Source: Verrucomicrobiota bacterium
GTDB lineage: Bacteria; Verrucomicrobiota; Verrucomicrobiia; Palsa-1439
DNA length: 64,000 nt
Assembly (NCBI GenBank): GCA_003164675.1
Contig: PLTX01000063.1
Span: 71,318 to 135,317 of the forward strand
Reading direction: 5' to 3'
Shown here: piece by piece, positions 1-8,001 of the stretch
Position numbering within the stretch: position 1 is the first letter of the stretch
Layout of the letters: each line of letters begins with the position of its first letter
Made by a program: the position numbers and the translations under genes
Notes under the pieces: generated by a model
What the model saw: only the letters and a program-made list of their open reading frames with translations
What the model was told of the DNA's origin: nothing
The model's database searches: none

Positions 1-1021
1 AGAGCACCTTGCCCGAGGGCGGCACAATCGTGTTGTAGGCGCGCGCCAGTCGCGTGATCGAATCGAGCAGGATCACCACGTCCTTCTTGTGCTCGACCAA
101 CCGCTTCGCCTTCTCCAGCACCATCTCCGCAACCTGCGCGTGACGCTCCGGCGCTTCATCAAACGTCGAACTGATCACCTCGGCGTGGACCGTTCGCTTG
201 AAGTCCGTCACTTCCTCGGGGCGCTCATCGATCAGCAACACAATCAGGATCGCCTCGGGACTGTTGGTGAGCACGGAATTGGCGATCTTCTGCAGCAGGA
301 TCGTCTTGCCTGTGCGCGGCGGGGCGACAATCAGTCCGCGCTGGCCTTTGCCGATGGGCGTGAACAGGTCCATGACGCGGCTATTGATCTCGTCGGATAC
401 CGTTTCGAGGATGAACCGGCTGGTCGGAAAGTAAGGCGTGAGATTATCGAACATGATCTTCTCTTTCGCCTTGTCGGGATTCTCCCGATTCACCGCCTCG
501 ACCTTCAATAGCGCGAAGAACCGCTCCTTGTCCTTGGGGGGACGCACCTGGCCGGCCACGAGGTCGCCCGTCTGCAATTCAAACCGCCGGATCTGTGAGG
601 GCGAGACGTAAATGTCCTCGGGGCAGGGGAGGTAATTGTACGCCGGCGAGCGCAGGAAGCCGAAACCATCCGGCAGAATCTCCAACACACCCTCGCCGAA
701 CATCTGGCCGTTTCGCTCGGCGTTCTTCTTCAGGATTTCAAAAATGATCTCGTGCTTCTTGAGTACAGCCACGGCCTCCACGCCGCCGTCGCGCGCCATC
801 TTCTGCAGGCGCGGCATGGACATGGCCTGGAGCTCGGCAAGGTTCAAGGTCTCGCCCGGCGGCAACTGATTGCGTGGGGCAAGTCCCTCGTCCTTTTCGG
901 CGGTGGCTACGGCAACACCGCCGTTCTTCTCGACGTCCTCCGCTTTCGTTTCCGTCTCGGCTGGGGCGCTCGGCTCGGGCGCCTTCGGTTCATCGTTCTT
1001 GCTGGTCTTTGCTCGGGGCAT
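1..1021 (-). CDS. rho: Transcription termination factor Rho (partial, C-terminus beyond window)
   Basis: Rho is the hexameric RNA-dependent ATPase/helicase that ends transcription. The ORF track lists only shadows here. Translating the minus strand gives about 340 residues, starting [11 protein letters not shown] at 1021. An acidic/alanine-rich extension of about 45 residues comes first, then the Rho N-terminal region, a cold-shock-type RNA-binding region ([11 protein letters not shown]), and the ATPase core with P-loop APPRTGKT near residue 235. The stretches [22 protein letters not shown] and [18 protein letters not shown] are near-invariant in Rho. The gene runs off the left edge, so the last part of the ATPase domain is missing. 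Its start lies inside the end of coaE (32-nt overlap), suggesting translational coupling. Confidence 0.97.
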   Translation of the reverse strand, partial: MPRAKTSKNDEPKAPEPSAPAETETKAEDVEKNGGVAVATAEKDEGLAPRNQLPPGETLNLAELQAMSMPRLQKMARDGGVEAVAVLKKHEIIFEILKKNAERNGQMFGEGVLEILPDGFGFLRSPAYNYLPCPEDIYVSPSQIRRFELQTGDLVAGQVRPPKDKERFFALLKVEAVNRENPDKAKEKIMFDNLTPYFPTSRFILETVSDEINSRVMDLFTPIGKGQRGLIVAPPRTGKTILLQKIANSVLTNSPEAILIVLLIDERPEEVTDFKRTVHAEVISSTFDEAPERHAQVAEMVLEKAKRLVEHKKDVVILLDSITRLARAYNTIVPPSGKVL

Positions 1022-1628
1022 GGTAAGTCTCCTTGATGGTTGCCCAAATGATCTCGGCCTGCTGGTGTAACACCTCCGGCGTGCCATCGTTCCAAATCAC
1101 AAAATCGGCCCGGTCCATTTTCGCTGCCAACGGCCACTGCGCGCGGATCCGGGTGCGCGCCTGGGTTTCGTTCAAACCTTTCATCGCCAGTCGCGACAGT
1201 TGCGTCTGCTCGCTGCAGGCCACCGTAACCACGCAGTCAAATTGTGATTCCGCCGCCACTTCGTATAACAGCGGTATCCCGAAGACGACGAATTCTGCGT
1301 GGCCTTCGCGCTTCAGTCGTTCGATGTCTTCCTTCCACATCCTGTCCACCGCCGGATGTATGATGCGGTTCAGTGCCTCGCGCTTCCCGTCGTCGGCGAA
1401 CACGATGTCGCCAAGCTTGGGTCGATTGACCGTCTTGTCTTCATTCAAAATCTCGTTGCCAAACGTGCGCACAACCTCATCCCACGTAGGTGTGTCCGGC
1501 GTCAGGGCCCGATGCGCGTACTCGTCGGCATCCAGGCTGGCCGCTCCCAACAAACGCCAGCGCTCCAAAGTCGTGGATTTTCCCGTGGCAATACCACCCG
1601 TGAGACCGACCTTGATGAGCCGTCTCAT
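990..1628 (-). CDS. coaE: Dephospho-CoA kinase
   Basis: CoaE phosphorylates the ribose 3'-OH of dephospho-CoA, the last step of coenzyme A synthesis. The protein has 212 residues, usual for the family. The Walker A motif GGIATGKST is at residues 11-19, followed by the DADEYAHR stretch typical of CoaE, and the [11 protein letters not shown] lid/core region. The start at 1628 puts the P-loop at the expected distance from the N-terminus. The 3' end overlaps the rho start by 32 nt, so the two genes probably form one leftward transcript. The 250 nt upstream, up to the divergent gene at 1881, hold no gene I recognise. Confidence 0.95.
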   Translation of the reverse strand: MRRLIKVGLTGGIATGKSTTLERWRLLGAASLDADEYAHRALTPDTPTWDEVVRTFGNEILNEDKTVNRPKLGDIVFADDGKREALNRIIHPAVDRMWKEDIERLKREGHAEFVVFGIPLLYEVAAESQFDCVVTVACSEQTQLSRLAMKGLNETQARTRIRAQWPLAAKMDRADFVIWNDGTPEVLHQQAEIIWATIKETYHAPSKDQQER

Positions 1629-1880
1629 AGCCCGATTTTCCCTGTTGGATTCATGGGAGATGGTGAACCGATTGAGTGCTAGTGATTCAGGATTGCCTAA
1701 CGACCAAGGGGCCGAACAACTTCGCCTACATAGATAAAAATAACCGCGCGGACACCCGGCGTCAAGTGTCCAAATCGCTTTTTTCTCGGCGGCCGGCGGG
1801 CCGAAGCTCGTGGTCGACCGCTTGTTTCCGCCGCCCTTTTCCTTTCCTGTGGCGGGTCAATGCGATAGATTGCGGGAATC

Positions 1881-2204
1881 ATGCGTTCGATGCGCCAGGA
1901 TTTGGAGGAGGTGCTTTTGTCCGACGAGCAGATACAGCGTCGCCTCGACGAACTGGCGACAGAAATCCAGCGCGACCATGTGGACAAGGACCTCACGTTG
2001 GTCGCCATCCTCACCGGTAGCGTCCGGTTCTGCACGCTATTGGGAAAAGATGTTCCCCACCGCGGAAACTCCCACGCCGACTACGTCGCATTTCATATCC
2101 CCAACAGGTTCGTCGTCGGATATGGCTTGGATTACCAGGAGCGCTATCGCAATCTTCCGTGCGTCGGCACACTGCGCACCGAGGCTATTGCCGCGAAGTT
2201 GTGA
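1881..2204 (+). pseudogene. Hypoxanthine phosphoribosyltransferase with large in-frame internal deletion
   Basis: The ORF has 107 residues; the family normally has about 180. Residues 1-50 match the N-terminus, ending in the LVAILTGSV loop. Residues 51-107 match the C-terminus (CTLLGK, then DYVAFHIPNRFVVGYGLDY and ERYRNLP). The joint is at residues 50/51 (SVRF|CTLL). The missing segment of roughly 75 residues would carry the active-site aspartates and the PRPP-binding loop (VEDIIDTG type), so no phosphoribosyltransferase activity is expected. The reading frame stays open and the stop overlaps the GTG of the next gene by 4 nt, so coupling to moaDE is preserved. It could be a pseudogene, a remnant kept as a translational leader, or an assembly collapse. 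Confidence 0.82.
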
Positions 2205-2845
2205 AGATCAACGTCCAGTTTTTCGGTTGCCTCCGTCAATGGGCCGGACAAAATGAGTGCGCTCTGGCTCTGCCGACCAACGCAGATGTGGCCGAAGCCC
2301 TCGCCCAACTGTATGCGAAGTTCCCGCGGTTGAAGGAAGCGGACAAATCCATCCTGATAGCCATCGGTCTTGAGTTTGCCAATCGATCCACCAAGCTCCG
2401 CGATGGCGATGTGCTTTCGCTAATGCCGCCGCTGCAGGGCGGGGCAGAGCCGGCGACCAACGAATTGCTCATCACGGACAAACCCATCGACGAGGCGGAA
2501 GCCACGCTCGGCAAATTCAGCGGCGGCGTGGGCGGCGTCGTGACGTTCTGGGGAGTCGTGCGCGATTTGGAAGACGGCCAGCCCATTCGCGCTCTCGAAT
2601 ACACGGCCTACCGCGAGATGGCCGACCATCAGTTCCGCAAACTCCTCGCTGAGACCCACCAAAAATGGCCGCTGAAGCGAATTCGCATCATCCACCGGCT
2701 CGGTGTCATTGCGGTCGGTGAGCCATCCTTGCTGGTCCGGGTGGAAGCCGCCCATCGCGGCGAGGCGTTCGCCGCCGCGCAATTCATCATCGACGAGTTG
2801 AAACAACGGATTCCCATTTGGAAGACGGCGGTCCCGCAAAGCTAG
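2201..2845 (+). CDS. MoaD-MoaE fusion, molybdopterin synthase
   Basis: Molybdopterin synthase inserts two sulfurs into cyclic pyranopterin monophosphate during molybdenum cofactor synthesis. Residues 1-81 (VKINVQFFGCLRQWAG to LSLMPPLQGG) are the ubiquitin-like sulfur carrier MoaD. Residues from about 88 on are the catalytic subunit MoaE (GGVVTFWGVVRD, VEAAHRGEAF, ELKQRIPIWK with two lysines in the expected places). I chose the GTG at 2201 rather than the track start at 2159 because the MoaD fold begins there and it overlaps the preceding stop as GTGA. The MoaD GlyGly tail (80-81) is internal, so thiocarboxylation would require proteolytic release, as known for the MoaX fusion of Mycobacterium tuberculosis. 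No other moa gene is in the window. Confidence 0.9.
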   Translation: MKINVQFFGCLRQWAGQNECALALPTNADVAEALAQLYAKFPRLKEADKSILIAIGLEFANRSTKLRDGDVLSLMPPLQGGAEPATNELLITDKPIDEAEATLGKFSGGVGGVVTFWGVVRDLEDGQPIRALEYTAYREMADHQFRKLLAETHQKWPLKRIRIIHRLGVIAVGEPSLLVRVEAAHRGEAFAAAQFIIDELKQRIPIWKTAVPQS

Positions 2846-2875
2846 CTCTGACGCCACTCTTCATGCACGTCACGT

Positions 2876-4612
2876 TCAATGTCGTTCCGTCAGTTCGTAG
2901 ATCCGGCCGAAGAACGGGTGCTTGATTCCGTCTCTGGCGACCCCGGCCGCCATGGCCCCCAGGTGGAACGACTGCTGCAGCGTTTCGAGTTCGGCCGATG
3001 GCTTTCTTGTCCACGGATCGCTGATGACCCAGTAAACCGGCCTCCCGGAATGGAGAAGCTCGCGCAGCCGTGCGGGCTCTTCGGAAGCGACGAAGCGGTG
3101 CAAGGACGTCGGGCTCAAGTCGCTCCCGACAAACACATTGATACCGCTGATGCGACCGAGCGGCACCGCGATGCGATCGGTGCCGCGGATCAGGTAAGCG
3201 TCAACGCGGAGGGGATCGAAGTTTGACACCACGACGGCGTTTGATTCCATCTGTTGGGCACAATAGGAGAGAGTTGTGTACAGGCCCGCATCGTTCCCCG
3301 CCGGAAAACCAGCGTGCCGGTTAAGAAGCGCGAGTCCGAAGATCAATGCGCTGACAAGAACAATCACCGTAGCGCGGGCCGCCTTGGCGGGCCACAGAGC
3401 CAGCAGGATGGTCACGCCGATCGCATTCGCCAGACAAAACTCGGGAACGAGTCGCAGGAGGAAGCGTTCCTCCTGCCAGTTATACAGCAGATAAAAGAAG
3501 ACGAATGTGACGGTGGTGGCAACAAGCCAGAGAAGAAACCGCTGTCGAAGAGCGTTGGTTCGCCATCCGGCCCAGCATGCCAGCAACCCAACCACTCCCA
3601 AAGCGGTACGAAGCAGTGCCAGCATTTGGTAGAGCCGGCGACCGGATACCAGCCAATAGTCGGGGGGACCAAAGATGCGGCTTGTGTCCGATTCAGCCAG
3701 CAGTGATTTGGCGTAGAAGGTCCCGTTTCCATCAATAATCCCAGCAAGCCCCGGCTCGACCAGCCTCAAATGCATGAAGCCGGTTTTTGTGACGTATTCC
3801 GCGGAGAACAAAGGTTGACTGGCGTTCCCAGCGAGGCCCCAGTAGCGATAGCTCGTCCGCCAGGGACTGCCAAAGGTTACTTGGTTGTACGCGGCCAAGG
3901 TGATGATGAACGGCGCCAATCCGACCGCGAACAAGCCCGCCCGCCGCATACGCTCCCAGCCTGTGTCCTCCCACGGGAGCAATAGGAGAGACGGTGCCAG
4001 TAGCAGAATGTTGTCATACCGCACGGTAATGGCGAACCCCAGCACCCCCCCGGCAGCAAGCCACATCAGGGCCGCCCGCTTCCGGTGCCGACTCGCCAGC
4101 AGCAACGCCAACGCCGCGGTGGCCAGAAATACGGACGGCACTTCGCTCATGATCTTCTGTGAGTACTGCCAGAAGCCGTAGTTCGCGATCAGGAACAGTG
4201 CCGCAAGACATCCGCATAGTCGCCCGCCCAGCCTCGCTCCGATAGCGTAGGTGAGCGCGATCGTACCGAACGCGCAGCAAAAAAGTGAGTAGACACCGTT
4301 GCCAAGGAAATGTCCCAGGACCAGGTACGACGGCAGCAACAACAGCGAGGTGCCGAATGGGTGCGCCGAGGGAAAGTCGTGACCATAGGCCGAGACCGCG
4401 AGCCGTCCGCGCTCGAGCAAATTCACCGCCGGCACGGCAAAATCAACACTGTCTTGCGGGAGGTTGGCGGCGAATCGAGGCGTCGCGAAGTATCCGAGCC
4501 ACGCCAGCAGCAACAAACCCACAACGATCAGAACGTCCATGGCCCACGAATGGGCGATCTCCTTCCTGAGGCCCGACAAAAGAGGAATCGTGTTCATCTC
4601 AATAATCCGCAT
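2876..4612 (-). CDS. Polytopic membrane glycosyltransferase-like protein (PMT/GT39 type)
   Basis: This 578-residue integral membrane protein has many hydrophobic segments starting at about residue 26 (MDVLIVVGLLLLAWLGYFA). Between the first two segments lies a loop with DSVDFAVPAVNLLERGRL and HPFGTSLLL. The layout resembles dolichyl-phosphate-mannose protein mannosyltransferases and other GT-C enzymes, which move a sugar from a polyprenyl-phosphate donor on the outer face of the inner membrane. The C-terminal 150 residues are soluble. ATG codons at 4612 and 4597 are both plausible starts. The gene is convergent with moaDE (30-nt gap) and lies 15 nt downstream of the dehydrogenase gene, with which it may be co-transcribed. 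The substrate cannot be told from sequence. Confidence 0.72.
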   Translation of the reverse strand: MRIIEMNTIPLLSGLRKEIAHSWAMDVLIVVGLLLLAWLGYFATPRFAANLPQDSVDFAVPAVNLLERGRLAVSAYGHDFPSAHPFGTSLLLLPSYLVLGHFLGNGVYSLFCCAFGTIALTYAIGARLGGRLCGCLAALFLIANYGFWQYSQKIMSEVPSVFLATAALALLLASRHRKRAALMWLAAGGVLGFAITVRYDNILLLAPSLLLLPWEDTGWERMRRAGLFAVGLAPFIITLAAYNQVTFGSPWRTSYRYWGLAGNASQPLFSAEYVTKTGFMHLRLVEPGLAGIIDGNGTFYAKSLLAESDTSRIFGPPDYWLVSGRRLYQMLALLRTALGVVGLLACWAGWRTNALRQRFLLWLVATTVTFVFFYLLYNWQEERFLLRLVPEFCLANAIGVTILLALWPAKAARATVIVLVSALIFGLALLNRHAGFPAGNDAGLYTTLSYCAQQMESNAVVVSNFDPLRVDAYLIRGTDRIAVPLGRISGINVFVGSDLSPTSLHRFVASEEPARLRELLHSGRPVYWVISDPWTRKPSAELETLQQSFHLGAMAAGVARDGIKHPFFGRIYELTERH

Positions 4613-4627
4613 CCTGGCGGTGTCCCC

Positions 4628-5629
4628 CTACCGCACAACGTTCTTGGCCGCGCCTCCCGCAAACGCCCTAATGTTCTCCGCCGTCGTGTCGAGGATGCGC
4701 TCCAACGCCTCTTGGCTGTTGAATGCGTTGTGGGGCGTGAAGACCACATTCGGTTTTTTCAGGATCACGTGGTTTTGGATCGCCGTCCGCAGTTTCTCGG
4801 GGTTCGTCGCGTCGCCGAGCAACGCGCTTTCCTCGTAAATCGTCTCCTCGCCCTCCAACACGTCCAGTCCGGCACCCGCCAGAATGCCGTCGTCCAGCGC
4901 CTTCAGCAGCGCATCGGTGTTCACCAACCCGCCCCGCGCGGTGTTGATCAATATCGCGCCGCGCTTGATTTTGTGGATGTTGTCCCGGTTGATTAAGTGA
5001 TGTGTGTGGCGATTGTACGGCGCGTGCAACGTGATGATGTCCGAACGCCCGAGCAGATCATTCAATTCCGCGTACTCGAACCCCAATACCTCCGCCCAGA
5101 AGTTGTCCCGCTTGACGTCGGACGCCAGCACCTTCATCCCAAACCCGCGCGCAATGCGGATCACGTGCAGGCCGATGCGCCCCGCGCCGACCACGCCGAT
5201 GGTCTTGTCCTTGAGATCGAACCCGCGCAAGCCCTCCAAGGAGAAGTTTCCCGCCCGCACGCGCACAAACGCCTCATGCACTTTCCGTGACAACGCCAGG
5301 ATCAACGCGAACGTGTGCTCCGCCACCGTGTTCTCGCCATAGAATGGCACGTTGCACACCGTAATCCCGCGTCGCGCGCATTCTGTCATGTCGATGTGGT
5401 CGAATCCCGTCGACCGCGTCGCAACCATCTTCAACTTCGGCAGCTTCGCCAACCGTTCCCCCGTCAACTTCGAGTAAATAAAAGGCGACACAATCTCCGC
5501 GTCCGCAATCCTGGCGAGATGCTTGTCCTCCAGCACCCCCGGAAGCGCAATGATCTCCTGTGTCCTATCTGCCCGTCCCCGCAGGTACTTCTCTTCCCAG
5601 GGTTGAAGTTCAAGAAAGGCAATCTTCAT
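4628..5629 (-). CDS. D-isomer-specific 2-hydroxyacid dehydrogenase (D-lactate dehydrogenase-like)
   Basis: The protein has 333 residues with the two-domain fold of NAD-dependent D-2-hydroxyacid dehydrogenases, which interconvert 2-oxoacids and D-2-hydroxyacids. The NAD-binding glycine motif GVVGAGRIGLHV is at 146-156. The catalytic Arg is R232 in NTARGGLV, an acidic partner lies in GLDVLEGEE (255-262), and the catalytic His is H300 in FTPHNAF. Substrate-side landmarks ATRSTGFDHID and NVPFYGENTVAEH resemble the LdhA/fermentative D-lactate dehydrogenase group. The start ATG overlaps the stop of the upstream Lrp-like gene by 4 nt (ATGA), so the two are likely co-translated. The physiological substrate is inferred, not proven. 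Confidence 0.9.
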   Translation of the reverse strand: MKIAFLELQPWEEKYLRGRADRTQEIIALPGVLEDKHLARIADAEIVSPFIYSKLTGERLAKLPKLKMVATRSTGFDHIDMTECARRGITVCNVPFYGENTVAEHTFALILALSRKVHEAFVRVRAGNFSLEGLRGFDLKDKTIGVVGAGRIGLHVIRIARGFGMKVLASDVKRDNFWAEVLGFEYAELNDLLGRSDIITLHAPYNRHTHHLINRDNIHKIKRGAILINTARGGLVNTDALLKALDDGILAGAGLDVLEGEETIYEESALLGDATNPEKLRTAIQNHVILKKPNVVFTPHNAFNSQEALERILDTTAENIRAFAGGAAKNVVR

Positions 5630-6756
5630 TTCGCTGCCCCTTCAGAATGGAAGCCAACACGGCGACACCACTCCCGGTACGCAAACGGCGAGATTTCGCT
5701 CGGCTTGATCTCGCTCCGCCCGCCCCAGAAGACGTTGGTGCAGGAAACGGAGATGCCCGCTTCCTTCAGATGTTCGTCGATCGCGGCTTTGTGGGCGAGG
5801 AGCACGGGTTTGTTGGTCCCGTGCGCTACGCCCATAACGTTAACATTGTGAAACTCCGGTCCGCCCTCACGCCAATACGCGTGCGTCATAATATGATGGC
5901 GGCCCACCTCACGCCCGGCGTCGACCTCGCGGCCCGGCGGCACCGCCCAGTGGAACAGCGCGTTGTAACGCGTCACCTGTTCCCCATTGGCGACGGGCTT
6001 GACGTGCTCCAAAAATGTCGAGAAACGACCAATGATCTTGCGCCGATTCAACTCTGCGGCAACTTCGAGGAACTGTTCGAGCGGGACCCCGGCTTCTTTC
6101 GCTCGCGCCGCCCAGATATCCGGCGTGAGATCCTCGGGGGCAAATTCCCGCTTGAGTGCCATCAACACTCGCCATTCCAGATCGTTCAGTTCGGTCACGG
6201 AAACGTCCGTTACGTCGGCCAAAACTTCGGTACGGCTACCGGGTTCGAGTCCCCGCCGTCTTACGTGCCCGACCCCGAGAGCAAACAGCTTCTTCGCGGG
6301 TAGGAGAATGAATTTTTCGGCACCGGTCTGCCGCACGAGAAACTCACAGTGCTTGGTCATCGAAAAGCCCTGCGGCACCTTGAGCGTGGTCCACAATCGG
6401 TATTTCGAGCCGACCGTGGCGGTGTCCGTGGTGCGGATGACAATGTGCCCGCTGAACGGGTCACGCTGGAACATGTAATCGAACGCTGCCTCGAGTTTGT
6501 CCTCGGGCACCTGCCACGCCACGAGCGCGCCCTGGGCGAGGCTCGCGGCCAGCAACGTCTGTCGCACGCGGCGGATTATCCCGGCACGCAGCATCGCCTG
6601 AATCCGCTCGATGACGACGGTCAATTCGACGGCCGATTGCCGCGCAATCTCGCCGAGCGGATCGCGTTGAAAGCCCTGTAATTGATCCTCGGACACGGCG
6701 AGAATCTTCGCATTGATTGGATCGGTCGTTGCGATCGGAACGTCAGCCAGCTTCAT
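5626..6756 (-). CDS. Tandem Lrp/AsnC-like protein (AhbA-AhbB siroheme decarboxylase-like architecture)
   Basis: The 376 residues contain two copies of an Lrp/AsnC-type unit, a winged helix followed by an alpha/beta RAM-like domain. Unit one has INAKILAVSEDQL, then RAGIIRRVRQTLLAA, and ends LPAKKLFALGVGHVRRRG. Unit two starts near residue 193 (LNDLEWRVLMALKREF), has LNRRKIIGRFSTFLEHV, and ends around NVFWGGRSEIKPSEISPFAYREW. The order winged helix, RAM-like domain, then a LPA-K-LF-LGV tail recalls AhbA/AhbB, which decarboxylate siroheme in the alternative heme pathway, in fused form. No other heme gene is nearby. The coupling to a 2-hydroxyacid dehydrogenase would equally suit a regulator. I cannot choose between the two roles. 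Confidence 0.6.
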   Translation of the reverse strand: MKLADVPIATTDPINAKILAVSEDQLQGFQRDPLGEIARQSAVELTVVIERIQAMLRAGIIRRVRQTLLAASLAQGALVAWQVPEDKLEAAFDYMFQRDPFSGHIVIRTTDTATVGSKYRLWTTLKVPQGFSMTKHCEFLVRQTGAEKFILLPAKKLFALGVGHVRRRGLEPGSRTEVLADVTDVSVTELNDLEWRVLMALKREFAPEDLTPDIWAARAKEAGVPLEQFLEVAAELNRRKIIGRFSTFLEHVKPVANGEQVTRYNALFHWAVPPGREVDAGREVGRHHIMTHAYWREGGPEFHNVNVMGVAHGTNKPVLLAHKAAIDEHLKEAGISVSCTNVFWGGRSEIKPSEISPFAYREWCRRVGFHSEGAAK

Positions 6757-6808
6757 AAATCGATTCGACGAATGCCATACGGCTCGTCACTGCATCCAGC
6801 ATGACAAA

Positions 6809-7409
6809 TCACGAGGAAGGTTGCAATGCCTTCTCGACCAGGGCGCGGCATTCGGGGGTCATCGGAATCGTCAAGGCAATCTGCTGCGCCTGCGGTGTCA
6901 TCTTGCGCCACGACTTCTGCAAAATGCCGATCATCTTTTCGTCACCCGTCTTCGCCGTTGTCTCGGCAAACTGCGTCTCCAAAAATACCAAACACAGTGC
7001 ATCCTCCAGCACGCGTCCATCCGGCACGCGCGGGAAATTCCGTTTGCGAATCAAATCCTGCACACGCGACACCATGTCGCCATCGTAGCCTGCCTCACGC
7101 AGGATATCGTCCGCTTTCTGCGCGTGAAACTGTTTCAAATCTTCCCGCCACTTGAGGTAGCCGATGCGCCCGGCCGGATACGATTCGCGCGGAATCATCC
7201 AGCGGCAGATGTATTGCGCGCGCGCGGCGAGAGCGAAGCTCTTCGGACGCCTCCGGCGCGAGCCGCTCGACCCACCCGCTCAGTCGTTGCGCGTACGGCA
7301 GCTCGGTGCCGCGCGGATCCTTTGCATTGGCAGCGTCAATGCGGCCAATCGCGTCTTGAAAGCGGCTCGAATTTATGCAACAAGAATAGGTGTTTCGGGA
7401 AGAGAACAC
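6809..7409 (-). pseudogene. DUF4202 family protein, frameshifted
   Basis: Two overlapping minus-strand frames each hold half of one DUF4202 protein, a family of unknown function. The N-terminal half (RFQDAIGRIDAANAKDP, then LSGWVERLAPEASEELR) lies in the frame of the 7095-7643 ORF. The C-terminal half (MIPRESYPAGRIGYLKW through the C-terminus) lies in the 6809-7198 ORF. The break is in a CG-rich run near 7220-7235. Between EELR and QYICRW there are 16 nt where about 15 are needed, so one extra base is present. The N-terminal half has no in-frame ATG; a GTG at 7409 is the best start, placing the gene back-to-back with the Rieske gene at 7416. It may be a decaying gene or a single-base assembly error. 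Confidence 0.78.
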
Positions 7410-7415
7410 AAATAA

Positions 7416-7730
7416 ATGAGTGAGTTGATCAAAGTGGCCGAAGCCGGTGACCTGCGACCCGGCGAATGCAAAACGGTCGCCGTCGGGGAACGCGAATTGG
7501 CTCTTTTCAATGTGGGCGGAAGATTCTACGCGACCGATAACGTCTGCCCGCACCGCGGCGGACCGTTGGGCGAGGGGACACTCGACGGCAACGTGGTAAC
7601 CTGCCCGTGGCACGGCTGGCGATTTGACGTCTGCACCGGCCAATCACCAATGATCCCGACGGCGAAGGTCGAGAAGTTCGAATGCGTGATCGAAGGCAAC
7701 GATGTGAAAGTGAGACTCAATGGCGCTTAA
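7416..7730 (+). CDS. Rieske [2Fe-2S] ferredoxin
   Basis: This is a 104-residue stand-alone Rieske protein, an electron carrier or small subunit of the NirD/ferredoxin type. The two cluster-binding boxes are intact: CPHRGGP with C44 and H46, and CPWHGWRFD with C63 and H66. These coordinate one [2Fe-2S] cluster through two Cys and two His. There is no signal peptide or membrane anchor, so it is cytoplasmic. The stop overlaps the next gene by 11 nt, making it the first gene of a compact rightward operon. No dioxygenase or nitrite reductase large subunit is nearby, so the redox partner is unknown. Confidence 0.92.
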   Translation: MSELIKVAEAGDLRPGECKTVAVGERELALFNVGGRFYATDNVCPHRGGPLGEGTLDGNVVTCPWHGWRFDVCTGQSPMIPTAKVEKFECVIEGNDVKVRLNGA

Positions 7731-8001
7731 ATCATCCTGGGAACTCGCGCTTGAACGCACCGGCGGCAAATCGACCGCAAAGCTGACGACCGAGCAGAAG
7801 GCCAAACTCGCCGAGATTGATCGCGTCTACACCGCCAAGATCGCCGAGCGCGAATTGGAGTTGAAGCCGAAGATTGCTGCCGCCAATGCCGCCGGCAAGG
7901 CCGAGGACGCGCAAAAGCTCGACGAAATCTTTCGCAACGAGGTCGCCAAACTCCGCGCGAAGCTCGAAGACGAGAAGGAAAGGGTTCGTCAGGGCAAGTG
8001 A
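7720..8001 (+). CDS. Small charged coiled-coil protein
   Basis: I do not recognise a named family. The protein has 93 residues and is mostly Lys, Glu and Ala, with long helical stretches (TTEQKAKLAEIDRVYTAKIA, then LELKPKIAAANAAGKAEDA and FRNEVAKLRAKLEDEKERV) that look like a helical hairpin or coiled coil. It starts inside the Rieske gene (11-nt overlap) and its stop overlaps the next start by 4 nt (GTGA), so translational coupling supports it as a real gene. It lacks a signal peptide and membrane segment. Function unknown. Confidence 0.75.
   Translation: MALKSSWELALERTGGKSTAKLTTEQKAKLAEIDRVYTAKIAERELELKPKIAAANAAGKAEDAQKLDEIFRNEVAKLRAKLEDEKERVRQGK

Noticed and set aside
89-1137. Several short ORFs on both strands at the left edge
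   Set aside because: They are shadows of rho, which the track omits because its stop lies outside the window.
6235-6262. A sequence like a tRNA T-arm (GGGTTCGAGTCCCCGCC)
   Set aside because: It is within the coding sequence of the Lrp-like gene (reverse reads RRGLEPGSRTEV), and no acceptor, D or anticodon arms can be drawn around it.
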